A stretch of DNA of 64,000 bases from Sinotaia quadrata (GCA_028829895.1 CM054181.1:113855360-113919359), one strand, 5' to 3'; positions 33,801-49,193 are shown, numbered from the stretch's first letter. The notes: a model not told the origin generated them from the sequence alone. Made by a program: numbers and translations.

Positions 33801-36800
33801 CTTGCATTATACAAAAAGGCATTTTCCATCACAAGATTTGGGGTGGGTCAAGCGTTCTCAGGAATTTACACTATTGATTCTACTAGGAGTGACGACCAGT
33901 GTTATTCACTTTCCATAGTACTTCAGTGTGACACCTATGCCACACTAGTTATTGGTTATGATTAATAATGTTATTTAATCACCCATAACTAATTACGAGT
34001 AGTGAGAATCTTAATTTATGTTATTAGTAATTCTCCACTTGGTGGATATAGGAACACTGTAAATGTTTCTCTCTTCCATAACATTTAAGACAAACATTTA
34101 CCATCACACAATATTTCCGTAGTTGGAAAACTTCTTATTAAAAGAGAAGTTAAATCCATCTTTTAATCTATATTTAGCGAACCTCCACCCACCCACTTTC
34201 TTCACCAACATATGGTAATCAATATTGTAAGGTCAATAAATTTAATAATAAATCAACAATCAAATATACAGCGTAAGAATACAATCAAAAGAGTGTTAAC
34301 ATTTACATCACTTCACAACAATGTTCAATTAATGCTGAACAATCATTCATTTTATCCGAGTATATGCATTAGCAGTCATTTAACTTAATATATAATCGAG
34401 TTCACTGATATCATCACGGAAATGAGAATAGAGTTTCAGAGAAATAATTAAAGTCAACGCACATAAACAGTTCAAAGGTAGTTCCAAAGGTGTCACCAAT
34501 ACCAGTTTAAGAATCTTGCGGTTTGAACAAGTTAATGGCTTTCATATTTAGGCAATGCCTTACGTGTCCCTTCTAAAGGAATGTTACACAATTGTTCCAG
34601 AATCTATGATGCACTCTCCAAACCTGTAGAGAATCATCTTGAATTTCACCTGCTCTATCAAGGACAACAGGACAACACATCATGACATACATTCAAAATA
34701 TTCTTCGTAAATTCTCGAGACCAAACTGAAGCCACAAATCTCCATGGTATTGGCTCTTGAACAGAATCCACAGGAATCAACTTACAGCAACATGTTTTAC
34801 TGCTAAATTTGATGACAACGCTGGATGGACAAACCAATATGACAGAGCAAAGTTCAATAATCAGTGTAGCCTGACGTGGAAAAAAAAATGACATGGCCTC
34901 CTCTCCTGCAAAATTCAAATTGAGGCAGCACCAAATTTCAGGCATATTTCATCTCTAAACTATTTTTTCTCTTACATACATTCTCAACTTTCAAATCCTC
35001 CAACAATTTCGTTAGCCCCTTACACACACAACACATTAAATATAGCATCGATTAAAATTAACTAACATAACATATAATATAATCAAATTAGTGGATATAG
35101 AAATAATAGTTCAGTTACATAAAGCATTCTCAATTTATATCATAGATCAATAGTAAACATGTACGAAATATTCAAAGTCCATTCAGTTAACTTCCATAAG
35201 CTAACGATCACCTTTACTGCTGGACTCGAGTTATAAGTGATTAGTATAGTACTTGTTCAACAAAGAAACTTCCATTCCGTTCCCACTGGATGAATTTGAC
35301 ATGAACAAGTGTGAAACTATTAGTCAAAAGACTACTCATCCTGCTGGAACTGATTTGGATTGCATCAGCAATTTCTAGCCTTTCCTCGAACTGAGTTATT
35401 TACTTCCAACTTTGGCACTTATAAATATCAGCAAAAGCAGTTCCCAAGGTCGGGTCACTTTCACATTTAACACTTTATATAACAATTAAGTTTAGGGACA
35501 GGCAAATTTACTCCGCCATATCCGGGCAATGCCTAACAATCAGTTTTAGAAGCATTTTGTTTTTGTTCTACATTGTGCGTGTGTTATTAACGGTCAGTGC
35601 ACGATGTCTACTTTAAACACTACAGTGTGCGTGTGTAATTAACGGTCAGTGCACGATGTCTACTTTAAACACTACAGTGTGCGTGTGTAATTAACGGTCA
35701 GTGCACGATGTCTACTTTAAACACTACAGTGTGCGTGTGTAATTAACGGTCAGTGCACGATGTCTACTTTAAACACTACAGTGTGCGTGTGTAATTAACG
35801 GTCAGTGCACGATGTCTACTTTAAACACTACAGTGTGCGTGTGTAATTAACGGTCAGTGCACGATGTCTACTTTAAACACTACAGTGTGCGTGTGTAATT
35901 AACGGTCAGTGCAAGATGTCTACTTTAAACACTACAGTGTGCGTGTGTAATTAACGGTCAGTGCACGATGTCTACTTTAAACACTACAGTGTGCGTGTGT
36001 AATTAACGGTCAGTGCACGATGTCTACTTTAAACACTACAGTGTGCGTGTGTAATTAACGGTCAGTGCACGATGTCTACTTTAAACACTACAGTGTGCGT
36101 GTGTAATTAACGGTCAGTGCATGATGTCTACTTTAAACACTACAGTGTGCGTGTGTAATTAACGGTCAGTGCACGATGTCTACTTTAAACACTACAGTGT
36201 GCGTGTGTAATTAACGGTCAGTGCATGATGTCTACTTTAAACACTACAGTGTGCGTGTGTAATTAACGGTCAGTGCATGATGTCTACTTTAAACACTACA
36301 GTGTGCGTGTGTAATTAACGGTCAGTGCATGATGTCTACTTTAAACACTACAGTGTGCGTGTGTAATTAACGGTCAGTGCACGATGTCTACTTTAAACAC
36401 TACAGTGTGCGTGTGTAATTAACGGTCAGTGCACGATGTCTACTTTAAACACTACATATAGCTGTCCGAAATACAAGCAAGTGCTCCACAACTTGTCACA
36501 ACAAAATATTTCATAAATAATACATATATTGGTAGAAAGAAATATATCTGAAAAACAATTGATAAATAAAATTAGGGTATGGAAATATTTGTTTCATATG
36601 TCGTGCTGTCTTTAACATGATGTATTAATGTCGTGCTGTCTTTAACATGATGTATTAATGTCGTGCTGTCTTTAACATGATGTATTAATGTCGTGCTGTC
36701 TTTAACATGATGTATTAATGTCGTGCTGTCTTTAACATGATGTATTAATGTCGTGCTGTCTTTAACATGATGTATTAATGTCGTGCTGTCTTTAACATGA

Positions 36801-38679
36801 TGTATTAATGTCGTGCTGTCTTTAACTTGATGTATTAATGTCGTGCTGTCTTTAACTTGATGTATTAATGTCGTGCTGTCTTTAACATGATGCTTTAATG
36901 TCGTGCTGTCTTTAACATGATGCTTTAATGTCGTGTTGTCTTTAACATGATGCTTTAATGTCGTGCTGTCTTTAACATGATGTATTAATGTCGTGCTGTC
37001 TTTAACATGATGTATTAATGTCGTGCTGTCTTTAACTTGATGCTTTAATGTCGTGCTGTCTTTAACATGATGTATTAATGTCGTGCTGTCTTTAACATGA
37101 TGTATTAATGTCGTGCTGTCTTTAACTTGATGTATTAATGTCGTGCTGTCTTTAACTTGATGTATTAATGTCGTGCTCTGTCTTTAGATGAAATAGAAAT
37201 CGTGTGGACCTCGGCATCTACATTTCCAAATGGAACACTTCTACAAGTCTGCCTTAATGACAACATAACTCTGCCCTGGACTTTCAAGCTCAATCCTGGC
37301 TCAAAATGGTTTCTCAATGAATGGTATTTCACATCTACAGGTGTGTGAGCGAGTGGTATATTAACAGTAAAATAAATTATATTTTAAATAGAGTAACTTT
37401 ATTAATTAAATTACACAGCAACAATTACAGAGGAATGTGCATCGTTCAGATCACACAGCCAAAAATTAACGAAATAACAGGCCGCAGTGCAAAGTACGTA
37501 TGCTCTGCCACGCAAAAGTAGTCACGGGCAAGGCTCACTGGCTCAATGACACAATGACAGTCACAAAGCAAGGCTCAATGACACAATGACAGTCACAGAC
37601 AAGGCTCACTGGCTCAATGACAGTCACAGAGCAAGGCTCAGTGGCTCAATGACACAATGACAGTCACAGAGCAAGGCTCAGTGGCTCAATGACACAATGA
37701 CAGTCACAGAGCAAGGATCACTGGCTCAATGACACAATGTCAGTCGCGGCGCAAGGCTCACTGGCTCAATGACACAATGACAGTCACAGAGCAAGGCTCA
37801 CTGGCTCAACGACACGACAGTCACAGAGCAAGGCTCACTGGCTCAACGACACAAAGACAGTCACAGAGCAAGGCTCAAAAGCTCAATGACACAATGACAG
37901 TCACAGAGCAAGGCTCACTGACCCAACGACACAATGACAGTCACAGAGCAAGGCTCACTGACCCAACGACACAATGACGGTCACAGAGCAAGGCTCACTG
38001 GTTCAATGACACAATGACAGTCGCAGAGCAAGGCTCAATGGCTCAGTCACACAATGACAATTGCAGCCATCAAAATCTACATACGGTCTACACAGGCCAC
38101 TTTCATGACACAAGAGCAGCAGACATCTAGACACGATTGTTTAGCAACACGCAAAACTTACAGGGAGTCTAACAATGGCACATCGGGAAAGGATTGTGTA
38201 CAGACCAATAAAATCTGCAGTAATATTCAGGCAGTAGAGTCACATCACAGAGTGCATTGATACAGTCATACAACGACAGTCACAATATACTGATACAATC
38301 ACATAGTGCATTAATATAGTCGCACAGTCCACTGATACACTTGTACAGCGACAGTCACAAAGAATAATGATTAAATGCGTACACTGGTAGAATCACAGAA
38401 TACACTTATACAATCACCTAGTGCATTGATACTGTTGTACAGCGATATAATCACCTAGTGCATTAATACAGTTGTACAGCGACAATCACAGAATACACTG
38501 ATATAATCATAGAGTACATTGATACAGTTGTACAGCGATATAATCACCCAGTGCATTAATACAGTTGTATTGCGGTTCAATATCACCCAGTGCATTGATA
38601 CAGTGGTACAGCGACAATCACAGAGTATGCAGATACAATCACAGAGTGCATTGAAACACTTGCATAACGGCAGCTTGTG

Positions 38680-38710
<31 letters not shown>

Positions 38711-39202
38711 TGTGTGTGTGTGTGTATGTGTGTGTGTGTGTGTGTACGCGTAACTTGAGTTAAGAACAACTACATTTCTGAATTAAATATTCACTATAAG
38801 GCATTGAATATATTTTCTCTTTGAATTAAACGAAACTTTTCAGGCTTAAGACATTGTACTATATTACAACAAATTTATAAATGGTAAATAAACTTATATT
38901 TAAATTTAATAAACTAAATATGCACACACAAAAAAACCAAACAAAATTTACTCATTTAATATTTGCAGCTCCAAATGACAACCCTATTAATATAGCTTCC
39001 AATTATAATGGTTTTGAATCTCATTCAACCACACGGGAGGTGCTCAGCTTTGGAAATGCAGGCCTTTTGTTGCCAACGGCGACACAGGCAGACTCTGGCT
39101 TCTATGATGTCCACGTTCACATGCGTTCATCTCAAGTGATATACTCCCAGACTGCATTCGTTCAGACACTGGGTAATGCTTTGTAACCGTTAAATGTTGC
39201 TG

Positions 39203-39242
<40 letters not shown>

Positions 39243-42200
39243 TTTAGGGTTGTGTTCATCAGATGGAGCTTTATGGTCATTAGTAGGCTTTGTTTTAAAT
39301 CACTTCATTACTGTGTATTGCCTTAGTGCACCTCGATATTATTGTATATTGTTTTAGATTTTTTATTATTATGTATTGTCTTAGTTTATTTCATTATTGT
39401 GTGTTTAATGATTTTTCATTATTGTTTATTTTCTTAATGGATTTATTATTGCATATTATCACTGTGTACTTCCTGTCTTTTCTAAGTGTCCTTCATTGCT
39501 GTGCATTGTCTTAATTCTGTTAAATGTTGTGCACTATTCTAGTATTGTTTAGTACTGAATATTGTTTATTTTGTGCATTATGCTAATCCTAGTTTTGTTT
39601 AATATTGTGTATTGTTCTTGTATTGTACATTATCCTAGTGTTGTTTAATAGTGTGTATTGTTCTTGTACTGTACATTATCCTAGTGTTGTTTAATAGTAT
39701 ACCTTGCTGTAGTGATGATTATTTATTTGTATTTTTCAAGTGTTACTCACTAGTATATATTATAGTAGTATTGTTTATTAATGTGTATTATTGTCCTAGT
39801 GTTATTTATTATGTGATCTTTCGTTGTATTATTTATTAATATTTATTGTCTTTGTGTTCAGACCGAATGAATCAATGAAACATCATGCGAACTTGCAGAG
39901 AAGTTCAGACTCGCTATTTTTGGGCACAGACAAGTTCAGACACACTATATTGGGTATAGAGAAGTTCAGACTCATATTATTGGGTACAGAGAAGTTCAGA
40001 CTCATATTATTGGGTACAGAGAAGTTCAGACTCATATTATTGGGTATAGAGAAGTTCAGACTCATATTATTGGGTACAGAGAAGTTCAGACTCATATTAT
40101 TGGGTACAGAGAAGTTCAGACTCATATTATTGGGCACAGAGAAGTTCAGACACACTATATTGGATATAGAGAAGTTCAGACTCATATTATTGGGTATAGA
40201 GAAGTTCAGACTCATATTATTGGGTATAGAGAAGTTCAAACTCATATTATTGGGTATAGAGAAGTTCAGACTCATATTATTGGGTATAGAGAAGTTCAGA
40301 CTCATATTATTGGGTATAGAGAAGTTCAGACTCATATTATTGGGTATAGAGAAGTTCAGACTCATATTATTGGGTATAGAGAAGTTCCGATTCGCTATAA
40401 TGTGCATAGAGAAATTCAGATTCGCTATACTTGCCAAGGAAGAGGTCAGATTCTCGCTAAAATGTACACAGAGGTGTTCAGACTCGCTATACTGAAGTCT
40501 TCAGATTCTCTCTATATTGGGCATAGATGAGTTTAAACTCTCAGTAAATCTGCCACTATGTACGACTCATTCGTTCAGGACCTCACTTCCGAAACAAGCA
40601 TGATGCGGCGCACACGTCATTCAAATTACAAATAGCGTTTAATTTGAATTATACGTCATTCAAATTACAAATAGCGTTCAATTTAAATTACACGTCATGA
40701 AAATGTATATAAAATATATGGGAAAATTCCCCATCAAATAACATTCATTTAATTTTCTCACGTTCTTTTTTATTTCTAGGGGCAAAATATACTCAAACAA
40801 GAGCAACTAAAATTTAATTTAAAAATCTGAAAACAAACCCTTGGCAAATCACTACAAGTACAGAAATTGTCTTGAAAAACCAACCTAATCAATGACCAGT
40901 AAGAAAGATGGTTCTAAAGACGATATTAACAAATCGTTGCGTTATTGTTGATGATGATTCGTTTACAATGTTCTGTATGTTGTTGTCAGAGCAACCAGTC
41001 ACTGTAAATAACGACTTGGTGATCAGCCTGGAGAATGAAAGTTATTTCAAAGAAGAGGATGGAACATGGCCGATGACCTTAAAATGTGGCAAATTCTTAC
41101 AACTGGGTAATCCACCTGTTGACTTGGTTTGGAATGTAAGTTATTTTGCCTGACACACTTATAAGAAAGTTCACAGTTCATTTCAGGTATTTCATATACG
41201 CCATGCATTATTATCTAACACATTCGCATGTCCTTGGGGCCGACTTTCATGTTTGTTGTTGTTGAGCCGTTTCTTCTGTAATTTTTTGTACTCATTTGAT
41301 GTGCAGATGCAGTCTCTTTCTTGTTTCATTTGTTGTGTTGTCTTAGTTTCTAATGGTTGTTTCGTTCTTGATGGCTCTGTTGGTGGTTGTGGTGGTGTTG
41401 GTTCAGACAAGGGAGAAATAGAAGGAACCTCAAGCACTCTTGTGCAGTCTTCAGGGGTAGCCTCAATGACAGCTAGTGTGTTGGTCCCTTTCTGGCCCTT
41501 TTTTCTTTTGTCTTTTCTTTTCTCATTTGTGTTGGCTACTAGTTGTCTAGGACTGGTGGTGGCTTCTTTGGGTTTTTTCCTCAGTAGGAGTTGTTGTAAT
41601 CTGGACAATAGATTCTTTCATCTGAGGGGGATTACCCATTAATTCCGTGTGTTGATTACTTTCTGGCAGATACTTTTGGTGGTTGTCTGCGTTTCTTTCT
41701 CAGTTGTTGTCTTGTCAGCGATTACAAACTGTGCGTTTTGTTGTACAAAGATTCCACAAAACCCATAACGACCTCATAGTAAAAAGAAAAGGCTGACTTC
41801 TAACACACATCAGTCATGCCCATGATATGTTTGAAAGTGCAGCCATCAAAGTACACTCCTAATGGCAAAACAGGAGGACACTCCGGATAAAAAAGACCAT
41901 TAAAAATAGTTTCCGTTTTCTTAATTGTTTTCAAATATCAATTACAGCTAAATGCCTAAGAGGTATGTGGCCAATCAAGTATATAACGAAACTACTATGA
42001 TGATGCTTTCAAATACAACTTTTTACGATATACAACTACAACGTTCTTTTTACTATATACAACAACAACTTTTTTACTATATAGAACTACAAATACAACA
42101 TTTTACTATGTAGAACTACAAATACAACAGTTTACTATGTAGAACTACAAATACAACTTTTTTACTATATAGAACTACAAATACAACATTTTACTATGTA

Positions 42201-43369
42201 GAACTACAAATACAACATTCTACTATGTAGAACTACAAATATAACATTTTACTATGTAGAACTACAAATACAACTTTTTACTATATACAACAACAACATT
42301 TTTACTATATAGAACTACAAATACAACTTTTTACTATATACAACAACAACTTTTTTACTATATAGAACTACAAATACAACTTTTTACTATATACAACAAC
42401 AACTTTTTTACTATATAGAACTACATATACAACTTTTTTACTATATAGAACTACATATACAACTTTTTACTCTGTATATTTTAAAGAATTAGACCTACAA
42501 TAAAATAAAATGTGCGTTGGTTTCCTATAGGAAAAGCATTATCACATACATATATTATAAAATACACATAAAATCATGACATAAAACTACATCAATTGAA
42601 AATATAAACAATGTCCTTCACAAATGTAGAGACTTTTAATACAATAGTTAAGGATAACAGTGTGTAATAGAGCGCACACTGTACTCCAGCTAGTCATAAA
42701 TGCGTTTATTAATGTATAGCACAATCAGAAGCAAGAACTAGGGGAAATAACCAAGATTTGTCAAATCGTCACTAACTATTGTCTATCGCCCAACAATGCA
42801 TGTATTAATGTATAGCACAAACTATTAATGCTAGACAATTGTTCAATTTATCTTAATGTAGACATCAGCAATCACGTTAGTACATATATATATATATTCA
42901 TAGTTCAAGTTCATAGACACAATTTATCATCGTCATGAGAGAGGAGTTTTAGAGAAATGATTATTGTCAATGTACATAACATTTTCAATGATGGCTGCTG
43001 ACACTAGCATATTTTTACAATCACACAATGTGCAACAAGTCATTGTCATTCTTATTTAGATGACGGTCCCATGTACCCCTTCTAGGCATGCTACACAACT
43101 GTTCCCGAACCTTCAATGCTCTCACAAACACCATAGACGGCATAGAGAATAGTCCAGAACTTCGCATGCACTATCAAAAGCACATTATGAGGAGTATTTT
43201 AGAATCTTCATGTGAGCTACTCAACACACCACGAGGAATGTTCAAAATAATCCTTGTGAATTCTCGAGACCAAACTAAAGCCTCAATTTTCGCCATATTG
43301 GCTCTCGAACTGAATTCACAGGATTCGATTTACAGCAAATTGTTTACTAATATGTTCAATGATAACATT

Positions 43370-43418
<49 letters not shown>

Positions 43419-46400
43419 AAAATAAACAAATACCTTGTTTCGTACACTAAAAGATTAATTAAAAATAAAACAGAAGAAATTTGCTTGCATTCTTATTTCA
43501 CTGCCGACGTAGTGCATCACTTTGTTTCCTCCGTTTGAGGTCCACTTTATGAGGTCCACTTTATGAGGGCATTTTCTTCAATCAGTAGCAACTAAGTGAT
43601 GCTAGAGATATGGATCCAGTAGTGGACCCATGGCTGTAGTGGAGTTTTGTTAATATATGTGGTGCATCTTGTAATTGTTAAATGTTAATAACTGTCGTAT
43701 GATCTTATTAATAGCTGTAGTATGTTGTTACCAATTACTGTAGTATGTTGTTACCAATTACTGTAGGATGTTGTTACCAGTTACTGTTGTATGTTGTTAC
43801 CAATTACTGTAGTATGTTGTTACCAATTACTGTAGGATGTTGTTACCAGTTACTGTAGTATGTTGTTACTAATTACTGTAGTATGTTCCTGCTAATAGCT
43901 CTAGTATATTTTTACTAATAGTTGTACTATGTTTTGCTAGTACCTATTTTACGTTCTTATTTATAACTGTAGTATATACTTGCTACTATCAGTAGTATGC
44001 TCTTGCTCATAGATGCAATATGTTCAAGTTAATAGGTGTAATGTGTTCTTATTAATAGCTGTAATATGTTCTTGCTAATAGCTGTAATATGTTCTTGATA
44101 ATAGGTATAATAGGTTCTTGCTAATAGTTGTAATATGTTTTGCTAGTAACTGTAATATGTTCTGGCTAATAGCTGTAATATGTTCTTGCTGTTGGACATC
44201 CTTGAATGTATATGTGAGTGCTCATATACATATCTGAATCCCCATTCTCACCTCCTTCCCACCCACACTCACCTACACACGTTCCGTACATTTTGCTCTA
44301 TTTTCTTTTCTTTATTACATCTGTACAGATGACAAATAAAGCACAGGTCAATAGTACAACGTACGACAACGGGAATTTCATCTTAACGCTGACGGAGCCC
44401 ATACAAGAGGGAGACTACTCTTGTACATTAAAAGAGAATTCCGTGGCGTCAAAATGCCACCCTTCATTCGGCAAAAGCGATGGCGTCCGTATCAATGGAA
44501 CACTGACCCGTTTGTCGCTCGTCCAGCGGTTCCTGGAAGAGAGCAGCTACCAAATAATGACCACCCTGAGTCCGCAAAGCATAGCGAACTTTGCCCTTGA
44601 AAGCGATGCCAGGTTGAAACACCTGGAGAACAGGATTGCTAAGATTAACGACACAGAAGTCTTGCTGGACACTGAAATAAAAGAATATGTAAAAGCCTCT
44701 AATGCTGCCCTTGCTGATATGCAGTCAACCCTAAATGACCTATTGATCGAAGACGAGAGGGTCAAAAAGGACATCATTCGAACACGCAACGAGATTGTGG
44801 ACCTGGAGGACAAGTATCGGGCGCTGAAGGAGAAGCGGGCAACTTTGGAAGACGAGCTGGCGACTATGACAGCAGCAGCGACAACCTTCCACGCAGAGAT
44901 CCTTCAAGCAGAAAAGAACGAACTTTCAGAATCTTTCAGAGAGCGTCAAAACGAATCCATGACGCTCTCCGAACTGGTGATTAGCCATGATGTGTTACTG
45001 AAAAGTGTGAACGAGTTTCTGATAAATTTCAATAGATCTAGTGGAGAAGTAAACAAGCTGAAAATTGATCTCAAGACACACATAAACAGTTTCGACGATG
45101 AAAAGATCAATCTCTACATTGAGCGTGATGATTTATTAACAACAATCCTTGATCTGCAATTTGACAACAAATATTTTGACCCAGACCCATTTGGACTCTT
45201 CCGGAGACCATCCGTTGACACTCGTAAGTGTATAGATTTCATGTATATGTAATGTGTAAGTTGAAAGCATTTCATGCTTAAGTAATGTGTAAGTTGAAAG
45301 CATTTCATGCATAAGTAATGTGTAAGTTGAAAACATTTCATGCATAAGTAATGTGTAAGTTGAAAACATTTCATGCATAAGTAATGTGTAAGTTGAATGT
45401 GTATTATATTTTAGATAAGAGATAATATAATCCTCAAAATTAAAGGGCACATTGAAACAACAACACCAACAAACATATTAACAGAACGCCAGACTACAAC
45501 AACAACAGAACAAGGCCGAAAATGATAACGATGATGCCACCACAACACATCAACTACAATAGCGACAAAACAGAATCAACAACAGCAGCCACAACTACGA
45601 CAACAACAACAACGCCAACAAAACCGCCGCCGACAATGACAACAATGGAGGCCCAGTGAAAGGCAGTGCCTGCAGTGAGGTTACTTGAATCACCCCATTG
45701 CAGACATGATACAACTACTGCCCAGTCACCTTTACTGGCCACCAGCGCCCACCTTCATTCGTCCCAATGGGAAACCGGGACAACCACAACGACAGCGCAA
45801 ACAACAACGACAACACCTCTGGTGAGGGCAGGGGTTGAACATCTCGGGCGAACATACACACTAAGTACAGACTTGTGCTACTATCCTGGGCTCTGTTAAA
45901 CACCCCACCCCACCCCACCTCCCACCACAACAAGAATGGTGGCAACACACACAACAGTGCTTTAGTCCACGGATTAGCCCGCCTTTGCCGACCAGACTTG
46001 CTTTCGCTATGGACGAGCACACTCCGCAACCACTTCGACAACGCAACGCCGCAGAGCGAGCCAGCAACATGTACGGACACCCACAGTCTATAGAAAAGCA
46101 GGAAGTCGACATCAACACTTTTCAAAACGAGGACTACGTAACTCCCAAAGCTACGAACTACGTACTGCTACATTATATATAAAAGACTTCACAACGACAT
46201 GCTACAAATACCTCGACCAACACAGACTTCACAACGACATGCTACAAATACCTCGACCAACACAGACTTCACAACGACATGCTACAAATACCTCGACCAA
46301 CACAGACTTCACAACGACATGCTACAAATACCTCGACCAACACAGACTTCACAACGACATGCTACAAATACCTCGACCAACACAACACCAGTCTCCCCTC

Positions 46401-46846
46401 TCCCTAATCCAGTGAGGAGAGGAAGTCGCGCAGAAGCAACCAAGTTCGAGAATATCTCACGATAAAATGTTTAATGCGGCTTCTGGGGGGTGGGGGGTAG
46501 GAAACAGGCGGTCACAATGGATCACGAAACCAGAGAGGCACAGGGATGGAGTTCAAAAAGGCAAGCAAGGCCATAAGTCAACAAAATGAAAACGAGAAGA
46601 GGATAAGTTATGATGTCGAATATATATATAAATAAATTGAACTACATAATTTCCTTACAATGATTATAAATACATCATGCAAATAAACACTCAAACAACA
46701 ATAAATAAGATTCTACAAACATAAAATATACAGAGTTAAGGCCCGCTAGAAAACATTACACATTGACTTGCAAAATATAGTTTATAACAATTCACTTAGC
46801 GCGCTCTTCTCAATCAAAATAAAAAATTAGAAGACATCAGGATTAC

Positions 46847-46941
<95 letters not shown>

Positions 46942-49193
46942 TAGATATATATATATACAATTTATACATGTGCATTGGATGAAAAGGAAATCATGAAAAT
47001 TTACAATCTGAAATTTGTCACTTTGAATTTACTCACAAATACCAGCTTGAACCGAAAATTGAAAATTTGGAAGGTTCGATTTTACCCTCTACACCATAGC
47101 AATTCCCATTGGTTAATTTCAGTTGATTAGTACTCAGTCATTAGTTGATTATGACGTATCTCTCCATCTGTCACTTAATTATCATCAATAAAATGTCGCT
47201 GTCAGCTTACCTAATTCGGTCAGCGAACCTCAGGGCAAGTAGATATGCCTATTTTGGGAAATGCTGGCCATCAATATTTTATGCAACAAATGCTAATCCA
47301 TTTGGAGCCATTCCTCTCCACTCAGATTTTTAGGGTAAACAAATCTATGCTGTTTTTCTTTTAAATATAAGTGTTGCACCTAGTGTGCAGAGCATTTGTA
47401 CATTAAACATAACTAATTTATAAAGACTAATAACTGGATACATGTACTAAATTGTGTGCATATAAAAGGTCATATAATTAATGGTGACAACACTGGCAAT
47501 AGCGAAAATATTTGTCACACTATTATCAAGGTTACATTATTAGTACGTTACGCTAAGGTACTATTAACTAGGTCACATTACTCGTACATAACGTTACTAT
47601 AATCGTACATATTGCCAAGACACTTTTAACACAGTCACGTTAGTCGTACATAACGCCAAGACACTATTAACACAGTCACGTTAGTCGTACATAACGTCAA
47701 GACACTTTTAACACAGTCACGTTAGTCGTACATAACGCCAAGACACTATTAACAATCACGTTAGTCGTATGCTACAAACAACCATGTACACACGTTACAC
47801 AAAGTACGCATGTAAACATTTACTTTACACTGAATTGGATACCTAGCATAGTCCAACCAAACATTTATTAGTAACGAGTTGTGTAAGTTGATTCCTGTGA
47901 GTTCTGTTCAAGAGCAAATACAGTGAAAATGGTGGCTTGAGTTTGGTCTCAAGAATTCATGAAGATTATTTTGAATATTCCTCATGATGTCCTGAGTAGC
48001 ATGCACAAAAATTGGGGAACATTCCTCCTGATGTGCTTGATAGCACAAGAGAAATTCAGGACGATTCTCCATGGTGTGCTTGGAGAGCACTTCGAAGATT
48101 ATGGGATAGATTTCTAACATTCCTGGAAGGGATACATGAGGCCATGCCAAAATACGAAGGACATTGACATGCTGCAAACTGTGTGATTGTGAACACGTGC
48201 TAGTGACAGTGGCCATCTTTGGAAAGGTTGTTACGTACATTGACTTCAATTATTTCTCTAAATCTCCGCTTCAGACTCTCATAGCTATGAAAAATTATGC
48301 CTATGAAAACAATTTGACTGCTGGTGAATTTGCTAGGATAAATTGAACGATTGTCTAGCGTTAATCCAACATTGTTGTGAAGCAATTATAAATGTCAATG
48401 TTCTTTTGATTGTATTTGTTATATGTATATTAGATTGTTGATTTAATAATTTTATTGTTCAATTTATTGACCTTCTTACACATATTGATAACCATATGTT
48501 GGGGAGGTAGTGGGTGGATGGGAGCTCGCTAAATATAGCTTAAAAGATGGATTTGTCTTATCCATTGGTACAAGGTTTTCTACCTACAAAAATATCGTGT
48601 GACGGTGAATGTTTGTCTTTAATATCGTGGAAGAGAGAAAACATTTACAGCACCCACATATCCACCAAGTGAGAGACACGAGTGGTGTCATCTTGGAGAA
48701 TTATTAATAATTATTAATTATGAATAAGCATAAATTAAGATTCTCATCACTTGCAATTAGTTATGGATCATTAAATAATAATCATAAGAAATAATTAGAA
48801 TGACGTTTGTGTCACAAGTACATACATTAAAATGATATTGTTAAATGTTTGGTAAAAAGATACATAAGAACATTTATTGTAATGATTGATATTGGTATGT
48901 CCAGTGAAAAGACCTTTTTCCTGCAAAGATGTCCAGGAATATGACGATCGAAGTGGTATCCACACTCTCTATCTGCAGAACAGCAAAACTGTCCACGTCT
49001 ACTGTGACCAGTCCTTTGAAGGCGATGGATGGACGGTATTCGACTAAAATGTTTTTCTTCCTGTCCTTCTTTATTGTTTTATGTTTTATGTTATATTTTC
49101 ATTTACATCCTATTTATTGCCGTCGAGTTTCCTTCTTTTTAGTATGTATTTTGTAGTTTCTTTGTGTGTGTGTGTGTTTCTTTCTTTCTTTTT

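Larger units (their letters stand above)
27560..36600 (+). repeat. Segmental duplication, copy A (5' end of FREP gene)
   Basis: Nearly identical by eye to 59440-64000 over the 5' flank, leader exon, both microexons and their introns. Relative to copy B it carries about 330 extra bases near 27905-28235 and about 3.3 kb near 31870-35180, and a much larger 52-bp repeat array (35575-36456). Confidence 0.92.

Noticed and set aside
35575..37187. Possible CRISPR-like array because of regular near-identical units
   Set aside because: Units are contiguous without unique spacers, and the genome is eukaryotic with spliced genes. These are minisatellites.
39824..40495. Long open frames on both strands (223 and 184 codons)
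   Set aside because: The 30-bp repeat has a period divisible by three, so absence of stops in one unit propagates through the array. The proteins are simple repeats with no domain.
43088..43420. 110-codon plus-strand frame
   Set aside because: It runs through a dispersed-repeat copy and then a CA microsatellite; other copies of the repeat do not conserve the frame.
45554..46125. Overlapping open frames on both strands (up to 136 codons)
   Set aside because: The region is CAA-rich and GC-richer, which lowers stop frequency. No frame shows a domain or usable splice sites, and it sits inside a FREP intron.
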